DNA from: UBA1783 sp033808805
Lineage (GTDB): Bacteria > Bacillota_I > Bacilli_A > Erysipelotrichales > Erysipelotrichaceae
Assembly: GCA_033808805.1 (NCBI GenBank)
Contig: JAPXMY010000009.1
Span: 21,642 to 85,641, forward strand
Length of the DNA stretch: 64,000 bases
Direction: 5' to 3'
Each line of letters starts with the position of its first letter. Within the stretch, counting starts at the first letter, position 1. The position numbers and the translations under genes were made by a program. The notes below the pieces were generated by a model. It had not been told where the DNA came from. It saw only the letters and a program-made list of their open reading frames with translations, and did not search any database. Positions 1 to 9,001 of the stretch are shown piece after piece.

Positions 1-674
1 ATTAAGACAAAATCATAAGCTGATTTTAATAATGTTGGTTTAGTGAAGGCGTCAAATGGATCATGAGCATGGTCATATTGAACATATTCATCATGACAGA
101 TCCACTCATTGCCAAATCTGATGTTTTCTTCACATCTTTCAATCATCCAACCCAGCAGCTTACCAATTTCTTCTGCTCCAGACTCATTTCCCTTACCTTC
201 AGCCAAGGCTTTTTCTAATCGTACCTTACTTTCTTCTAATCCAGGAAATGGCCCACTGGTTCCACACAGAATACAGCCAGCTAATTCATCACCATATTTT
301 GTAATATAGTCTCTTGCGATAAATGATCCCATACTATGTCCATAGAGGAAATAGGGTAAATCAGGATACATTTCTTTTACAGTTCTGGTCAATGTATATT
401 CATCTTCCATCATCGTGCGATAACCTTTATCACCCCAATCACCCCAGGTACCTGGATTTTCAACTGCTGTTTTGCCATGACCTACATGATCATCAGCTGC
501 TACAATAAATCCAGCATCCATCATAGATACAATCATGTGGAGATATCTTCTAGAATGCTCACCAAAACCATGAACTATTTGTAGAATACCTTTTGGTTCG
601 CATGCAGGAACATAAATCCAGCCTTTAACATGATCTCTTTCATTATAAGAAAGAAAACTAACTTCATGTAACAT
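1..674 (-). CDS. Alpha/beta hydrolase, monoacylglycerol-lipase/S33 type (3' end off window)
   Basis: Read on the minus strand from an ATG at 672-674; 224 codons are present before the window edge, so the C-terminus is missing. The oxyanion segment VHGFGEHSRRY (about residues 34-44) and the nucleophile elbow GHSMGS (Ser114) identify the Hydrolase_4 / lysophospholipase-like family, cytoplasmic enzymes that hydrolyse acylglycerols or other small esters. The acid and histidine of the triad should lie in the missing part or near the edge. AGGAGG at 681-686 sits 6 nt before the ATG and fixes the start. The substrate cannot be told. The MFS gene at 908 is divergent. Confidence 0.88.
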   Translation of the reverse strand, partial: MLHEVSFLSYNERDHVKGWIYVPACEPKGILQIVHGFGEHSRRYLHMIVSMMDAGFIVAADDHVGHGKTAVENPGTWGDWGDKGYRTMMEDEYTLTRTVKEMYPDLPYFLYGHSMGSFIARDYITKYGDELAGCILCGTSGPFPGLEESKVRLEKALAEGKGNESGAEEIGKLLGWMIERCEENIRFGNEWICHDEYVQYDHAHDPFDAFTKPTLLKSAYDFVL

Positions 675-853
675 AAAGCACCTCCTATTATTTATTAAGT
701 TTTCTTTTTTTACTACCTTAATTATAACATGATAACAGGGTTAAATATTTTAAATCTAAACTAAGTTTCAGCAATTTTAAAATGTTTTATCAGATTTTTA
801 TAACCTTATGTTTGACCTTTTACTTAATCTTTACCCTGCATAGCGATAAAAGG

Positions 854-883
854 TTTCAATAATCAGTTAAAATAGCCTATAAT
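854..883 (+). promoter_or_regulatory. Candidate sigma-A promoter for the MFS gene
   Basis: TTTCAA (854-859) and TATAAT (878-883) with an 18-nt spacer lie just upstream of the ribosome binding site AGGAG (897-901) of the transporter gene. The -10 is perfect, the -35 weaker. Confidence 0.45.
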
Positions 884-907
884 AGATAAAGAAATAGGAG
901 AATTAAT

Positions 908-2242
908 ATGAAACTTAACAATAGACAAACGTTTATGGTTGGATTAGCATTCTTGTCAATCTGTGCCTTCTGGCAACTGTATGACAGTATTATCCCGCTG
1001 ATTCTAACTACAACCTTCAAAATGAATGAAACCATATCAGGAGCTATTATGGCTATCGATAATGTTTTAGCTTTATTTTTATTACCTTTCTTTGGTGCTC
1101 TATCGGACAAAACCAATACCAGAATTGGTAAAAGAATGCCATTCATTTTATTCGGCACTGGATGTGCAGTTATCTTGATGAATTTGTTGCCACTTATTGA
1201 CAACAGTTATTACAACAATCCATCACCATTCAAGTTGGCATCATTTGTAATAGTGTTAGGAGTTCTTTTAGTCGCTATGGGAATCTATCGCTCTCCTGCG
1301 GTAGCTTTAATGCCTGATGTTACCCCAAAACCATTACGTTCTAAAGCTAATGCTATTATCAACCTGATGGGAGCTGTCGGTGGTATTATCTATCTGGCAA
1401 TTGCTGCTGTTATGTATCCTAATGCTAAAACCGCTGGCTTGGCTCATATCAATTATCAACCTTTATTTATGGCTGTATCAGCAATTATGTTTGTTTCAGT
1501 TGGTTTGTTATTCCTTTTTGTTAATGAACCAAAACTGGTTGAGAAAAATAAAGAATTGGAAAAACAGCATCCTGAATGGAACCTGGCTGAGGATGATGGT
1601 TCAGGAACCGAAAAACTTCCAAAAGAAGTAAAGAGATCACTGATGTTTTTGCTTGCCTCAATTGCTCTATGGTTTACAGGTTACAATGCCGTAACAACCT
1701 GGTTTACAACCTATGTCAATGTTGTTATGGGTCAAGGTTTAGGTGGAGCCAGTACCTGTCTTTTAATCGCAACTGCTGGAGCCATTGTTTCTTATATTCC
1801 AGTTGGAAATCTGGCAACAAAATATGGCCGTAAGAAAATGATCAGATTTGGTACAATATTGCTATCTGCCTGCTTTGCTCTTGGATTTGTCTTAACAAGT
1901 CTGTCAAACACTATTAATATACCAATGTTTATAACTTTTGCCTTGGTAGGATTTGCCTGGGCTTCTATCAATGTCAACTCTTTACCAATGGTCGTTGAAA
2001 TGTGTAAAGGTGCTGATATTGGTAAATTTACTGGTTATTACTATACAGCCAGTATGGCAGCTCAAATTGTTACTCCAATTGTTGCAGGTACACTGATGAG
2101 ATTAATTGACTACAAGATATTATTTATTTACTCAGCAATATTTGTTCTATTATCATATTTAACAATGGCTCAGGTAAAACATGGTGACCAAAAGGTAGAA
2201 GCTAAAAAAGGCTTGGCTGCTTTTGAAAACATGGATGACTAA
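908..2242 (+). CDS. MFS transporter, sugar-transporter-like (SLC45/GPH-like)
   Basis: A 444-residue polytopic membrane protein with about 12 predicted membrane spans. The loop after span 2 reads GALSDKTNTRIGKRMPFI (about residues 63-80), the MFS motif A form seen in sucrose/SLC45-like and GPH-type carriers; a long charged cytoplasmic loop (about 215-245) separates the two halves. Likely a cation-coupled carrier for a sugar or glycoside. It has its own promoter and is followed by a strong hairpin, so it is probably monocistronic. The substrate is unknown; the neighbouring hydrolase on the other strand might act on the imported compound, which is inference only. Confidence 0.85.
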   Translation: MKLNNRQTFMVGLAFLSICAFWQLYDSIIPLILTTTFKMNETISGAIMAIDNVLALFLLPFFGALSDKTNTRIGKRMPFILFGTGCAVILMNLLPLIDNSYYNNPSPFKLASFVIVLGVLLVAMGIYRSPAVALMPDVTPKPLRSKANAIINLMGAVGGIIYLAIAAVMYPNAKTAGLAHINYQPLFMAVSAIMFVSVGLLFLFVNEPKLVEKNKELEKQHPEWNLAEDDGSGTEKLPKEVKRSLMFLLASIALWFTGYNAVTTWFTTYVNVVMGQGLGGASTCLLIATAGAIVSYIPVGNLATKYGRKKMIRFGTILLSACFALGFVLTSLSNTINIPMFITFALVGFAWASINVNSLPMVVEMCKGADIGKFTGYYYTASMAAQIVTPIVAGTLMRLIDYKILFIYSAIFVLLSYLTMAQVKHGDQKVEAKKGLAAFENMDD

Positions 2243-2247
2243 AATTA

Positions 2248-2282
2248 AAGGATTCAGAAATTTAAATCTGAATCCTTTTTTA
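2248..2282. terminator. Bidirectional intrinsic terminator
   Basis: Twelve-bp perfect stem, AAAGGATTCAGA (2248-2259) with TCTGAATCCTTT (2267-2278), T-rich on both strands; shared by the converging MFS and ATC-hydrolase-like genes. Confidence 0.85.
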
Positions 2283-2783
2283 CTATTTTCTTCTAATGTA
2301 CCTTAATTGGCAGGTTTTTCCACCATTGGCAATGGTATCCGGTAAATCAAGTTCCACACCAAAGGCTTCACCGATTCCCCTGTCTCCACACATGGCATAA
2401 TCACACATTTTCGCAATCTGCTCATCAGTGCAACCCTGCTTCTGCCAGGCCTTAACCAGTGGACAGTAATGAAAATCAATATCTAAATGATCATCATCAC
2501 ATCTCAGGATATCCATCTCAAATACCTTTTGGGCAAAGAAACCAAATAAAGCTTTCTTTAGACCGGTCAGTGAATTTCCTTTACCACCCTTTTCTTTTAA
2601 AAGATCACCCTGATAAAGTCCACATCTTTTTACTGCTGCTGGAGCAAACTCTTCAGGTTTTAAACCTTTTTTATTTGCTTCATCCAGCAATAGATACAGC
2701 CACAAAGCTCGATGTTCCAACAATTCTCTAATTGCTACAATTAAAGGATTTTTAACTTTAGCTTCATTAACTATTTTACTCAT
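2283..2783 (-). CDS. L-2-amino-thiazoline-4-carboxylic acid hydrolase-like protein
   Basis: 166 residues with a helical N-terminal half (LLEHRALWLYLLLDEA) and the C-terminal pattern HYCPLVKAWQKQGC, then CDYAMCGDRGIGEAFG and a final KTCQLRY. This HYCPL...GC...C...D...C arrangement is the signature I associate with the ATC hydrolase family (PF14196). Founding members open the thiazoline ring of ATC on a route to cysteine, but many members are untested. AGGGGGAAGT precedes the ATG. It lies 14 nt downstream of the membrane-anchored hydrolase at 3745 and is probably co-transcribed with it. A distant relative lies at 15198-15713. Confidence 0.72.
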   Translation of the reverse strand: MSKIVNEAKVKNPLIVAIRELLEHRALWLYLLLDEANKKGLKPEEFAPAAVKRCGLYQGDLLKEKGGKGNSLTGLKKALFGFFAQKVFEMDILRCDDDHLDIDFHYCPLVKAWQKQGCTDEQIAKMCDYAMCGDRGIGEAFGVELDLPDTIANGGKTCQLRYIRRK

Positions 2784-2797
2784 ATTACTTCCCCCTT

Positions 2798-3745
2798 TTA
2801 GTTATATTTATCCATAAACATTTCAATCTGTCTGAAATATTCATCTTCATTAACCACATTGGCAGCTGCATGACCGGCATTTTCAACAATCAGCAGATGT
2901 TTTTCATTGCTGCATGCGGCATACATATCTGCAGTCATTGCCGCTGGAACATAGTTATCCTTATTTCCTGAAATAAACAGAATTGGATATTTACTTTCAC
3001 TCACCTCTTTTATACCATCACTTTTGCCATAATCAACTTTAGCTAATACCAGTGAGAATAAACTGGCGAAAGATCCAACTGGAAAATAAGGCACCTTGAA
3101 GGCTCTTTTCATCATTGCCTGAGTTATTGCTCTACAGGATGTAAAGCCACAATCTTCAATGATTCCTTTAACATTTTCCATCTTTTTATTACAGGTATGA
3201 ATTACTGCTGCTCCGCCCATTGAAACACCATGCAAGAATACACTTGTTTCAGGATACATTTCATTAATCTTTTTTACCCAATATATAATATCATATTGGT
3301 CTAATTCTCCAAAACCAACATATCTTCCTTCACTTCGATGATGAGCTCTGTTTTCCAAAGCCAGGATATTACATTTTCTTTTTAAATAGACTTTCGATAT
3401 TCCACCAAAATCACTGGCGGCTGAACTTTTATAACCATGAACCAGAATAACGGTTTCTTTAGTATTTTCACCTTCTAATAAATTGGCATACAGATTAAGT
3501 CCATCAAAGGATTTGATGGTCAGTGTTTTAAAAGGTAGTTTATTGAAACTGTCAAGATGTTTCAATCTATATTCTTCACGTCTTCTTGTTGTTGGATGCA
3601 TCACGTTATTTGGATCATCAATATCATCATCTGCAAATGGCAATTTCAAATCAGGATCCATCACCAATCTGAAGACATAATAACCAAAGTAAGTGATTGC
3701 ACCTAAAACAAGCAATAGCGCCGCAATTATAAACCACTTCATCAA
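2798..3745 (-). CDS. Membrane-anchored alpha/beta hydrolase (YqkD-like)
   Basis: 315 residues: an N-terminal membrane span (about 4-27), an extracytoplasmic linker, then a hydrolase core with oxyanion motif HGYKSSA (103-109), nucleophile elbow GVSMGG (Ser175), the acid in GNKDNYVP and the histidine in ENAGHA near the C-terminus. The whole triad is therefore visible. Length and layout match the BAAT/YqkD-like group of Firmicute hydrolases anchored on the outer face of the membrane. Substrate unknown. First gene of a likely two-gene unit with the ATC-hydrolase-like gene downstream. Confidence 0.85.
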   Translation of the reverse strand: MMKWFIIAALLLVLGAITYFGYYVFRLVMDPDLKLPFADDDIDDPNNVMHPTTRRREEYRLKHLDSFNKLPFKTLTIKSFDGLNLYANLLEGENTKETVILVHGYKSSAASDFGGISKVYLKRKCNILALENRAHHRSEGRYVGFGELDQYDIIYWVKKINEMYPETSVFLHGVSMGGAAVIHTCNKKMENVKGIIEDCGFTSCRAITQAMMKRAFKVPYFPVGSFASLFSLVLAKVDYGKSDGIKEVSESKYPILFISGNKDNYVPAAMTADMYAACSNEKHLLIVENAGHAAANVVNEDEYFRQIEMFMDKYN

Positions 3746-3896
3746 ATCACCGTAAATTTCTTTCTATTTTCATTATACTTCATTTCAGTCAACATTATAA
3801 AGTACGAAATCACATAAAATCACAATTGCATTTCATCAATTATTTGGTATATTTATAGAGGTTATTATTAATACCAAAGAAAAAGAGGCAATTTAT

Positions 3897-4385
3897 ATGA
3901 AAAAATTATTAACAATCTGGCTATTGACTGCTATGCTGCTGGCAACAGCTGGATGTACAAAACCAAACAAAGAGGAAAATAAAAGTTCTGGACAAATCTT
4001 GTTAACCGCATTTGAAAAAGCCGTTAATGAAAATCCTGCTGCTAATTCTGAAGAGCTGGCTAACATTATAATCGAAAATGAAATTATCAGATTTTCACCG
4101 ATGGTAATGCCTGTCACTGAAGACTGGCTGATGGGATTTGCTTCAGAAACTATCGAAGGCTTTAAGGAAGCTGCTTTATTTGGCCCATCAATATCAACCA
4201 TTCCTTTTTTAGGATATATCTTCATTTTAGAAGATGGCACTGATGTCAGCAGTTTTATTGAAAACTTAAAAACTAAGGCTGATTTAAACTGGAACATCTG
4301 TACTTCAGCTGAAGAAGTAACTGTCGGAAATGTTGGACAAGTCGTATTCTTTTTAATGTGTAATAAAGACATTAATGCAGAATAA
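3897..4385 (+). CDS. Small lipoprotein of unknown function
   Basis: 162 residues beginning with a lipoprotein signal peptide: KK, a hydrophobic stretch and a lipobox ending in Cys20 (LATAGC). The mature part is acidic, with an alpha-helical start (QILLTAFEKAVNENP) and a hydrophobic beta-rich end; I do not recognise the family. The opposite strand carries a long open frame over the same bases, but the lipobox and the weak upstream AGAGG favour this strand. Followed by an imperfect hairpin and then the O-acyltransferase operon, so it may be a separate transcript or a leaky upstream gene. Confidence 0.7.
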   Translation: MKKLLTIWLLTAMLLATAGCTKPNKEENKSSGQILLTAFEKAVNENPAANSEELANIIIENEIIRFSPMVMPVTEDWLMGFASETIEGFKEAALFGPSISTIPFLGYIFILEDGTDVSSFIENLKTKADLNWNICTSAEEVTVGNVGQVVFFLMCNKDINAE

Positions 4386-4418
4386 TTGTTATTTTAGTCA
4401 AATTGGCAAATAAAAAAG

Positions 4419-4447
4419 AAATCGATCACACTTTCTGTGCTCGATTT
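4419..4447 (+). terminator. Hairpin between lipoprotein gene and MBOAT gene
   Basis: AAATCGA (4419-4425) pairs with TCGATTT (4441-4447) and CACA (4427-4430) with TGTG (4436-4439), leaving one mismatch and a 5-nt loop; a short T-rich tail follows. Probably a weak terminator. It covers the GTG at 4437, which argues against that codon as a start. Confidence 0.5.
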
Positions 4448-4469
4448 TCTATCTAGGAGAGTACAAACT

Positions 4470-5870
4470 ATGTTATTTTCAAGCATACCGTTTCTATTTT
4501 ATTTTTTACCGATAGTATTATTGCTATATTTTACTGTACCTAAAACTTTTAAAAATGTTGTGCTTTTAGTATCTTCCCTATTTTTTTATGGCTGGGGAGA
4601 ACCAAAATATGTCGCTCTGATGATTATTTCTATCCTTATGGGGTACATTTTCGGTTTGCTAATAGAACACAATATTAATAATAAAAAATCTAAGCCTTTA
4701 ATTATCATATCAGTAATTTTTAATCTTTTTGTTTTAGGCTATTTTAAGTATGTTGATTTTTTTATCGACTCTTTTAACTATATAACTGGATTATCAATTC
4801 CTTTTTTAAAGGTCAGTTTACCGGTAGGTATTTCTTTTTATACTTTTCAGATTTTGAGCTATACCATTGATGTCTATCGAGGCCATTCAAAAGCCCAAAG
4901 AAACATTCTTTATTTAGCTACATATATCTGCATGTTTCCTCAACTTATTGCTGGTCCAATTGTCAGATATACCGACATTGAGCATCAACTCACTTCAAGA
5001 ATTCACAGTTTTAACAAGGCTGCTGAAGGAATTAAACGCTTTGTAATTGGATTAGCTAAAAAAGTTTTGTTGGCTAACCTTCTAGGAGAAGTAGTTAATA
5101 AATATGCTATTACTACCGATATTTCTATCCTCTACAGCTGGATAAGTGCTTTATGCTACAGTTTACAAATCTATTTTGACTTTTCCGGATATAGTGATAT
5201 GGCAATTGGCTTAGGCAAAATCCTTGGCTTTGATTTTTTAGAAAACTTCAATTATCCTTTTATTTCTAAAACTGTTACTGAATTCTGGCGCAGATGGCAT
5301 ATGTCTTTAGGCCAGTGGTTCAGGGATTATCTTTATATTCCCCTGGGTGGTAATAGAGTAAGTACAGTCAGATGGCTGGTCAATATTTTTATCGTCTGGT
5401 TTGCGACTGGATTTTGGCACGGAGCAAATTATAACTTCATTCTCTGGGGTTTATTTTATGGACTATTATTGGTAATAGAAAAACTATTCACCTTTAGTTA
5501 TCTTGATAAACATCCTTTTATTGGTCATTTATATGTATTCATAATCACCTTGTTTGGATTCGTATTGTTTAATGCTGCTAATTTATCTTCTCTTTCTATA
5601 CAGCTTTCAAATATGTTTGGTTTATCGGATATACCTTTTATTTCCTATGAAACTATTTATTATTTAAAAAGTTATGGAGTAATTATAGCTATTTCAATAA
5701 TTGCTTCTACTCCACTTTTAAAAATCATTGTTTCTAGATTGAAAGAAAACAAAATTTCTAAACTGGTCATTGATATCATTGAGCCATTTGTCTATATTGT
5801 GTTATTTATTATCGTAACTGGATATCTGGTTGATGGATCATTTAATCCGTTTTTATACTTTAGATTTTAA
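4470..5870 (+). CDS. MBOAT O-acyltransferase (AlgI/PatA-like)
   Basis: 466 residues with about 11-12 membrane spans and the conserved core FWRRWHMSLGQWFRDYLYIPLG plus FATGFWHGANYNFILWG, which carries the invariant His of membrane-bound O-acyltransferases. These enzymes pass an acyl group across the membrane to an exported polymer (as in AlgI, DltB, PatA). AGGAG at 4455-4459 supports ATG 4470; an upstream in-frame GTG at 4437 lies inside a hairpin and lacks a ribosome site. The gene 11 nt downstream encodes a DHHW protein, the usual periplasmic or extracellular partner. The acceptor glycan is not visible here. Confidence 0.9.
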   Translation: MLFSSIPFLFYFLPIVLLLYFTVPKTFKNVVLLVSSLFFYGWGEPKYVALMIISILMGYIFGLLIEHNINNKKSKPLIIISVIFNLFVLGYFKYVDFFIDSFNYITGLSIPFLKVSLPVGISFYTFQILSYTIDVYRGHSKAQRNILYLATYICMFPQLIAGPIVRYTDIEHQLTSRIHSFNKAAEGIKRFVIGLAKKVLLANLLGEVVNKYAITTDISILYSWISALCYSLQIYFDFSGYSDMAIGLGKILGFDFLENFNYPFISKTVTEFWRRWHMSLGQWFRDYLYIPLGGNRVSTVRWLVNIFIVWFATGFWHGANYNFILWGLFYGLLLVIEKLFTFSYLDKHPFIGHLYVFIITLFGFVLFNAANLSSLSIQLSNMFGLSDIPFISYETIYYLKSYGVIIAISIIASTPLLKIIVSRLKENKISKLVIDIIEPFVYIVLFIIVTGYLVDGSFNPFLYFRF

Positions 5871-5881
5871 AGGAGGACAGC

Positions 5882-6985
5882 ATGAAAGAAAAAACAAAAA
5901 ATATCTATACCGTTGCTGTTTGCTCAGTAGTATTTGCTGGTATCGTTATCGGTAACATTTTGACTCCTTTTAAGGAATATTCTGATGCTGAAAGAAGATA
6001 CTTGGCCAAGTTTCCAAAAGTTGAAATGGAAACAATTTTAAATACCAGCTGGATGAGTGATTTTGAAAAGTATAGTCAAGATCAGTTCTTTCAAAGAGAA
6101 CTGTTTAGAACTATTAAAGCCAATACCGCTTATAAACTATTCTTCAATTTAGATAATAACGGACTTTATTATGTTGATGGCCATCTTTCAAAGCTGGAGT
6201 ATCCAGCAAAAGAATATATGTGGAAACATGCTGTGGACTTATTCAATAACATATCAGCTGACTTGTTTGATGAAAAAAATAAAATATATTTCTGTATTAT
6301 TCCAGATAAAAACTATTATTTGGCTAAGGAAAATGGCTATCTATATTTGGATTATGATAAATGTTTCAATTATATAAAGGAGAATTTATCATCAATGCAG
6401 GAAATTGAGATAAAAGATTTATTACAATTAGAAGATTTCTATTATACTGATACCCACTGGAAACAGCAGAATCTGGAAAAAATCATCCAAAGATTAGCTG
6501 AAAAAATGGATTTTAAAGTTACCACACCCTTTGTTGAAAAGACACTGGACATTGATTTTTATGGTGTTTACGTTGGACAATCAGCTATTAATTGTTCAGC
6601 AGAAAAAATCACCTATCTGACAAATGACATCTTACAGAAAGCTGTAATTTCTTATTTAGGTAATGATGGTTATGTTCAAAAAGAAATGTATGATTTTAAT
6701 AAAGCCAATGGAAAAGATCCTTATGAGTTTTTCCTATCCGGCAATCAGGCTATAATAACCATTGAAAATGAAAATTGTCTCCGTGATAGAGAGCTGATTA
6801 TTTTTAGAGATTCTTTTGGCTCAAGCCTATGTCCACTCTTTACAGAAGAATATAAAAAAATCACCATTGTTGATATTCGTTATATCAGTTCTTCTGTATT
6901 AAAAGATTACATCACCAACACTGGTCAGGATGTTCTGTTTTTATATAGTACCTTATTAATCAATAACTCCTCTTCTTTAAAATAA
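5882..6985 (+). CDS. DHHW-family protein, AlgX/AlgJ-like acyl transfer partner
   Basis: 367 residues: an N-terminal membrane anchor (about 8-28), then an SGNH-like fold with DTHW (190-193), which supplies the Asp-x-His pair, and a C-terminal RDSFGSS segment (Ser311) that would be the nucleophile. This is the DHHW/AlgX layout, in which the extracytoplasmic protein completes O-acetylation of a polysaccharide using acyl groups exported by the MBOAT partner. GGAGG lies 7-8 nt before the ATG, and the 11-nt gap to the MBOAT gene indicates one operon. The C-terminus is not recognisable beyond the Ser motif. Confidence 0.82.
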   Translation: MKEKTKNIYTVAVCSVVFAGIVIGNILTPFKEYSDAERRYLAKFPKVEMETILNTSWMSDFEKYSQDQFFQRELFRTIKANTAYKLFFNLDNNGLYYVDGHLSKLEYPAKEYMWKHAVDLFNNISADLFDEKNKIYFCIIPDKNYYLAKENGYLYLDYDKCFNYIKENLSSMQEIEIKDLLQLEDFYYTDTHWKQQNLEKIIQRLAEKMDFKVTTPFVEKTLDIDFYGVYVGQSAINCSAEKITYLTNDILQKAVISYLGNDGYVQKEMYDFNKANGKDPYEFFLSGNQAIITIENENCLRDRELIIFRDSFGSSLCPLFTEEYKKITIVDIRYISSSVLKDYITNTGQDVLFLYSTLLINNSSSLK

Positions 6986-7075
6986 CCTAAAATATCCTAC
7001 ATATTTTCTTGTTTTGTTGTTTTACTTCTTAAAATAATTGTGCTAACATTGTTTTTAATGCATCGGAGGTGTTTT

Positions 7076-7783
7076 ATGTCAATTACTACGGTATTGTTTG
7101 ATTTAGATGGTACATTGCTGCCAATGGACCAGGAATTATTCACAAAAATATACTTTAAAAATCTTGCAGCTAAATTAGCTCCTTTAGGCTATGAACCAGA
7201 AAAGCTGATTGATGCTATCTGGAAAGGTACATATGCAATGTATAAAAACACAGGAGAAGTTACCAATGAAGAAGTTTTCTGGAAAGAATTTTCTGCTATT
7301 TATGGAGAACAAGCCAGAGAAGATGAACCTGAATTTGACAGGTTTTATAGAGAGGACTTCATCAAAGCTAAAGAAGGTTGTGGTTTTGATTCTAGAGCTG
7401 GAAAACTTGTTAAAGAACTAAAAGAAAAAGGCTACAGTTTAGCCTTGGCTACTAATCCTCTATTCCCTGAAATAGCAACTTATCAGAGAATACAGTGGGC
7501 AGGACTGGATGTTGAAGATTTTGAACTGATAACAACTTATGAAAACAGCAGTTACTGCAAACCAAACATTGAATACTTTAAAGATTTTCTAAATAGAATT
7601 GATGAAAAACCTGAAAACTGCCTGATGGTCGGCAATGATGCCTATGAAGATATGATCGCCAAAGAGTTAGGCATGAAAGTATTCTTGCTGACGCACTCTC
7701 TTATCAATGATAAAAACATTGATATCTCAATCTATCCAAATGGTGACTTTGACGATTTAAGAGAATACATAATGAATTTATAA
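7076..7783 (+). CDS. HAD-superfamily hydrolase
   Basis: 235 residues from ATG 7076, which has CGGAGG spaced 8 nt upstream; earlier in-frame starts lack this. Motif I is FDLDGTL (Asp9 nucleophile, Asp11), followed by a helical cap, motif II ALATNPLF, a lysine in SSYCKPN, and motif IV MVGNDAYEDMIAKELG. It is a cytoplasmic small-molecule phosphatase of the YjjG/phosphoglycolate-phosphatase type; specificity cannot be read from sequence. Monocistronic, ending in a shared terminator. Confidence 0.88.
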   Translation: MSITTVLFDLDGTLLPMDQELFTKIYFKNLAAKLAPLGYEPEKLIDAIWKGTYAMYKNTGEVTNEEVFWKEFSAIYGEQAREDEPEFDRFYREDFIKAKEGCGFDSRAGKLVKELKEKGYSLALATNPLFPEIATYQRIQWAGLDVEDFELITTYENSSYCKPNIEYFKDFLNRIDEKPENCLMVGNDAYEDMIAKELGMKVFLLTHSLINDKNIDISIYPNGDFDDLREYIMNL

Positions 7784-7806
7784 AAAAAGGACCTCGTCCT
7801 TTTTTA
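7784..7806. terminator. Bidirectional intrinsic terminator
   Basis: AAAAAGGAC and GTCCTTTTT flank a CTC loop, with poly-A/poly-T on both sides; it serves the converging HAD and ridA genes and overlaps the ridA stop region. Confidence 0.8.
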
Positions 7807-8175
7807 TTCTATTATGGCTATTGCTTCTATTTCACAAAGCATATTCTTAGGCAGTGTTTTTACTGCTACTGTGCTTCTTGCCGGTTTTGAAGTAAAATAC
7901 TTGGCATATACTTCATTAAAAGCTGCAAAATCATTCATATCAGCCAAAAAGCAGGTAGTTTTAACAACTTTATCTAAACCCGAGCCAGCTTCTTCCAAGA
8001 TTGCTTTGACATTCTGACAGGATTTTTCAGTCTGCCACTTGATGCAGTCTTCATATTTTCCTGTTTCTGCATCAATGCCCAGTTGTCCAGATGTATAAAC
8101 AAATCCATTAGCGGCATATCCTTGTGAATATGGTCCAATTGCTCCAGGAGCTTTTTCAGTTGCTATAATTTTCAT
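7804..8175 (-). CDS. ridA: RidA family enamine/imine deaminase
   Basis: 123 residues, the standard length for the YjgF/YER057c/UK114 family. Arg100 in KPARSTV and Glu115 in MLCEIEA are the substrate-binding residues of true RidA enzymes, which hydrolyse reactive 2-aminoacrylate and other enamines released by PLP enzymes. It is the last gene of the minus-strand NAD salvage operon, 19 nt after nadE. Linkage to NAD synthesis is not textbook; 2-aminoacrylate damage to PLP enzymes or imine by-products of nicotinate metabolism are possible reasons, both inference. Confidence 0.88.
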   Translation of the reverse strand: MKIIATEKAPGAIGPYSQGYAANGFVYTSGQLGIDAETGKYEDCIKWQTEKSCQNVKAILEEAGSGLDKVVKTTCFLADMNDFAAFNEVYAKYFTSKPARSTVAVKTLPKNMLCEIEAIAIIE

Positions 8176-8194
8176 CTTTTAAATCCTCTCTTTT

Positions 8195-9001
8195 CTATTT
8201 AATAATATCATCTAACCACTGGTACTTCTCTAATTGTTCAATCAGATTAAAGTAGTACTTATGTTTGTTTCTTTTAAGTGAGCGCTCTACAAGTGCTTTT
8301 GTTTTTTCACTTCCCTTACCTGTCAGAATAAAAGTATCCAAGTCATTGTAGTTAATGCCCATTTCAATTTCATCACTTTGATTATCCCATAAATCGGCTG
8401 ATGGTGTTTTTTCAATAATACTTGATGGTACACCAATCTTTCTGGCCAAAATATAGGCTTCTGTTTTAGTCAAGTGCTTTATTGGATTGTAGTCATAGCC
8501 GCCATCTCCCCATTTAGTAAAATAACCCATAACTATTTCACTCAGATTACCAGTACCAATGACAAGTCTATTGGTTAATTGAGCCAAAAGATATAGATTG
8601 GTCATCCTGATTCTTGGCAAAACATTAGCTTCTGCTAATCTTTCGTTAACAAAATCCAATTTGATACTATCTTTCAGCTGCTGATAGATATCATTAACTG
8701 CTTTAGATATATCAACAGTATATAGAGGAATATTAAAGACTTCGCATAGTTCTTTGGCATGTTCAATGCCCTTTTCTCTTTGAACTGACTTATCGGCTTC
8801 AAAAGGCATTGTAACAGCTATAATCGGAACATTGGCTCTGGAAACTAAAGCACCTACCAAGGCACAATCAAGTCCACCGCTCATTCCAATCACAAAACCA
8901 TTACTGCCTGTACTTTTATAAAAACGATAGATATTATCACATATTTCATTAATATGTCGATCACTGTCCTGTTCAAATTTAATTAAATATTCTTTCATCA
9001 A
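8195..9001 (-). CDS. nadE: NAD+ synthetase, ammonia-dependent
   Basis: 268 residues, the size of single-domain NadE without a glutaminase domain. The ATP pyrophosphatase P-loop is GMSGGLDCALVG (SGGLDC at 41-46); TGNLSEIVMGYFTKWGDGGYDYNPI and the KTPSADLW segment are the NAD-synthetase substrate motifs. It amidates nicotinate adenine dinucleotide to NAD+ in the cytoplasm. Its start overlaps the nadD stop (ATGA), indicating translational coupling in the salvage operon. A second Met follows immediately, so the exact first residue is uncertain. Confidence 0.94.
   Translation of the reverse strand: MMKEYLIKFEQDSDRHINEICDNIYRFYKSTGSNGFVIGMSGGLDCALVGALVSRANVPIIAVTMPFEADKSVQREKGIEHAKELCEVFNIPLYTVDISKAVNDIYQQLKDSIKLDFVNERLAEANVLPRIRMTNLYLLAQLTNRLVIGTGNLSEIVMGYFTKWGDGGYDYNPIKHLTKTEAYILARKIGVPSSIIEKTPSADLWDNQSDEIEMGINYNDLDTFILTGKGSEKTKALVERSLKRNKHKYYFNLIEQLEKYQWLDDIIK

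Noticed and set aside
3893..4372. Long minus-strand open frame (159 codons) opposite the lipoprotein gene
   Set aside because: It mirrors the plus-strand gene, has no ribosome site, and the plus strand has a clear lipoprotein signal.
4437..4469. GTG start 11 codons upstream for the MBOAT gene
   Set aside because: Lies in a hairpin with no ribosome site; ATG 4470 has AGGAG.
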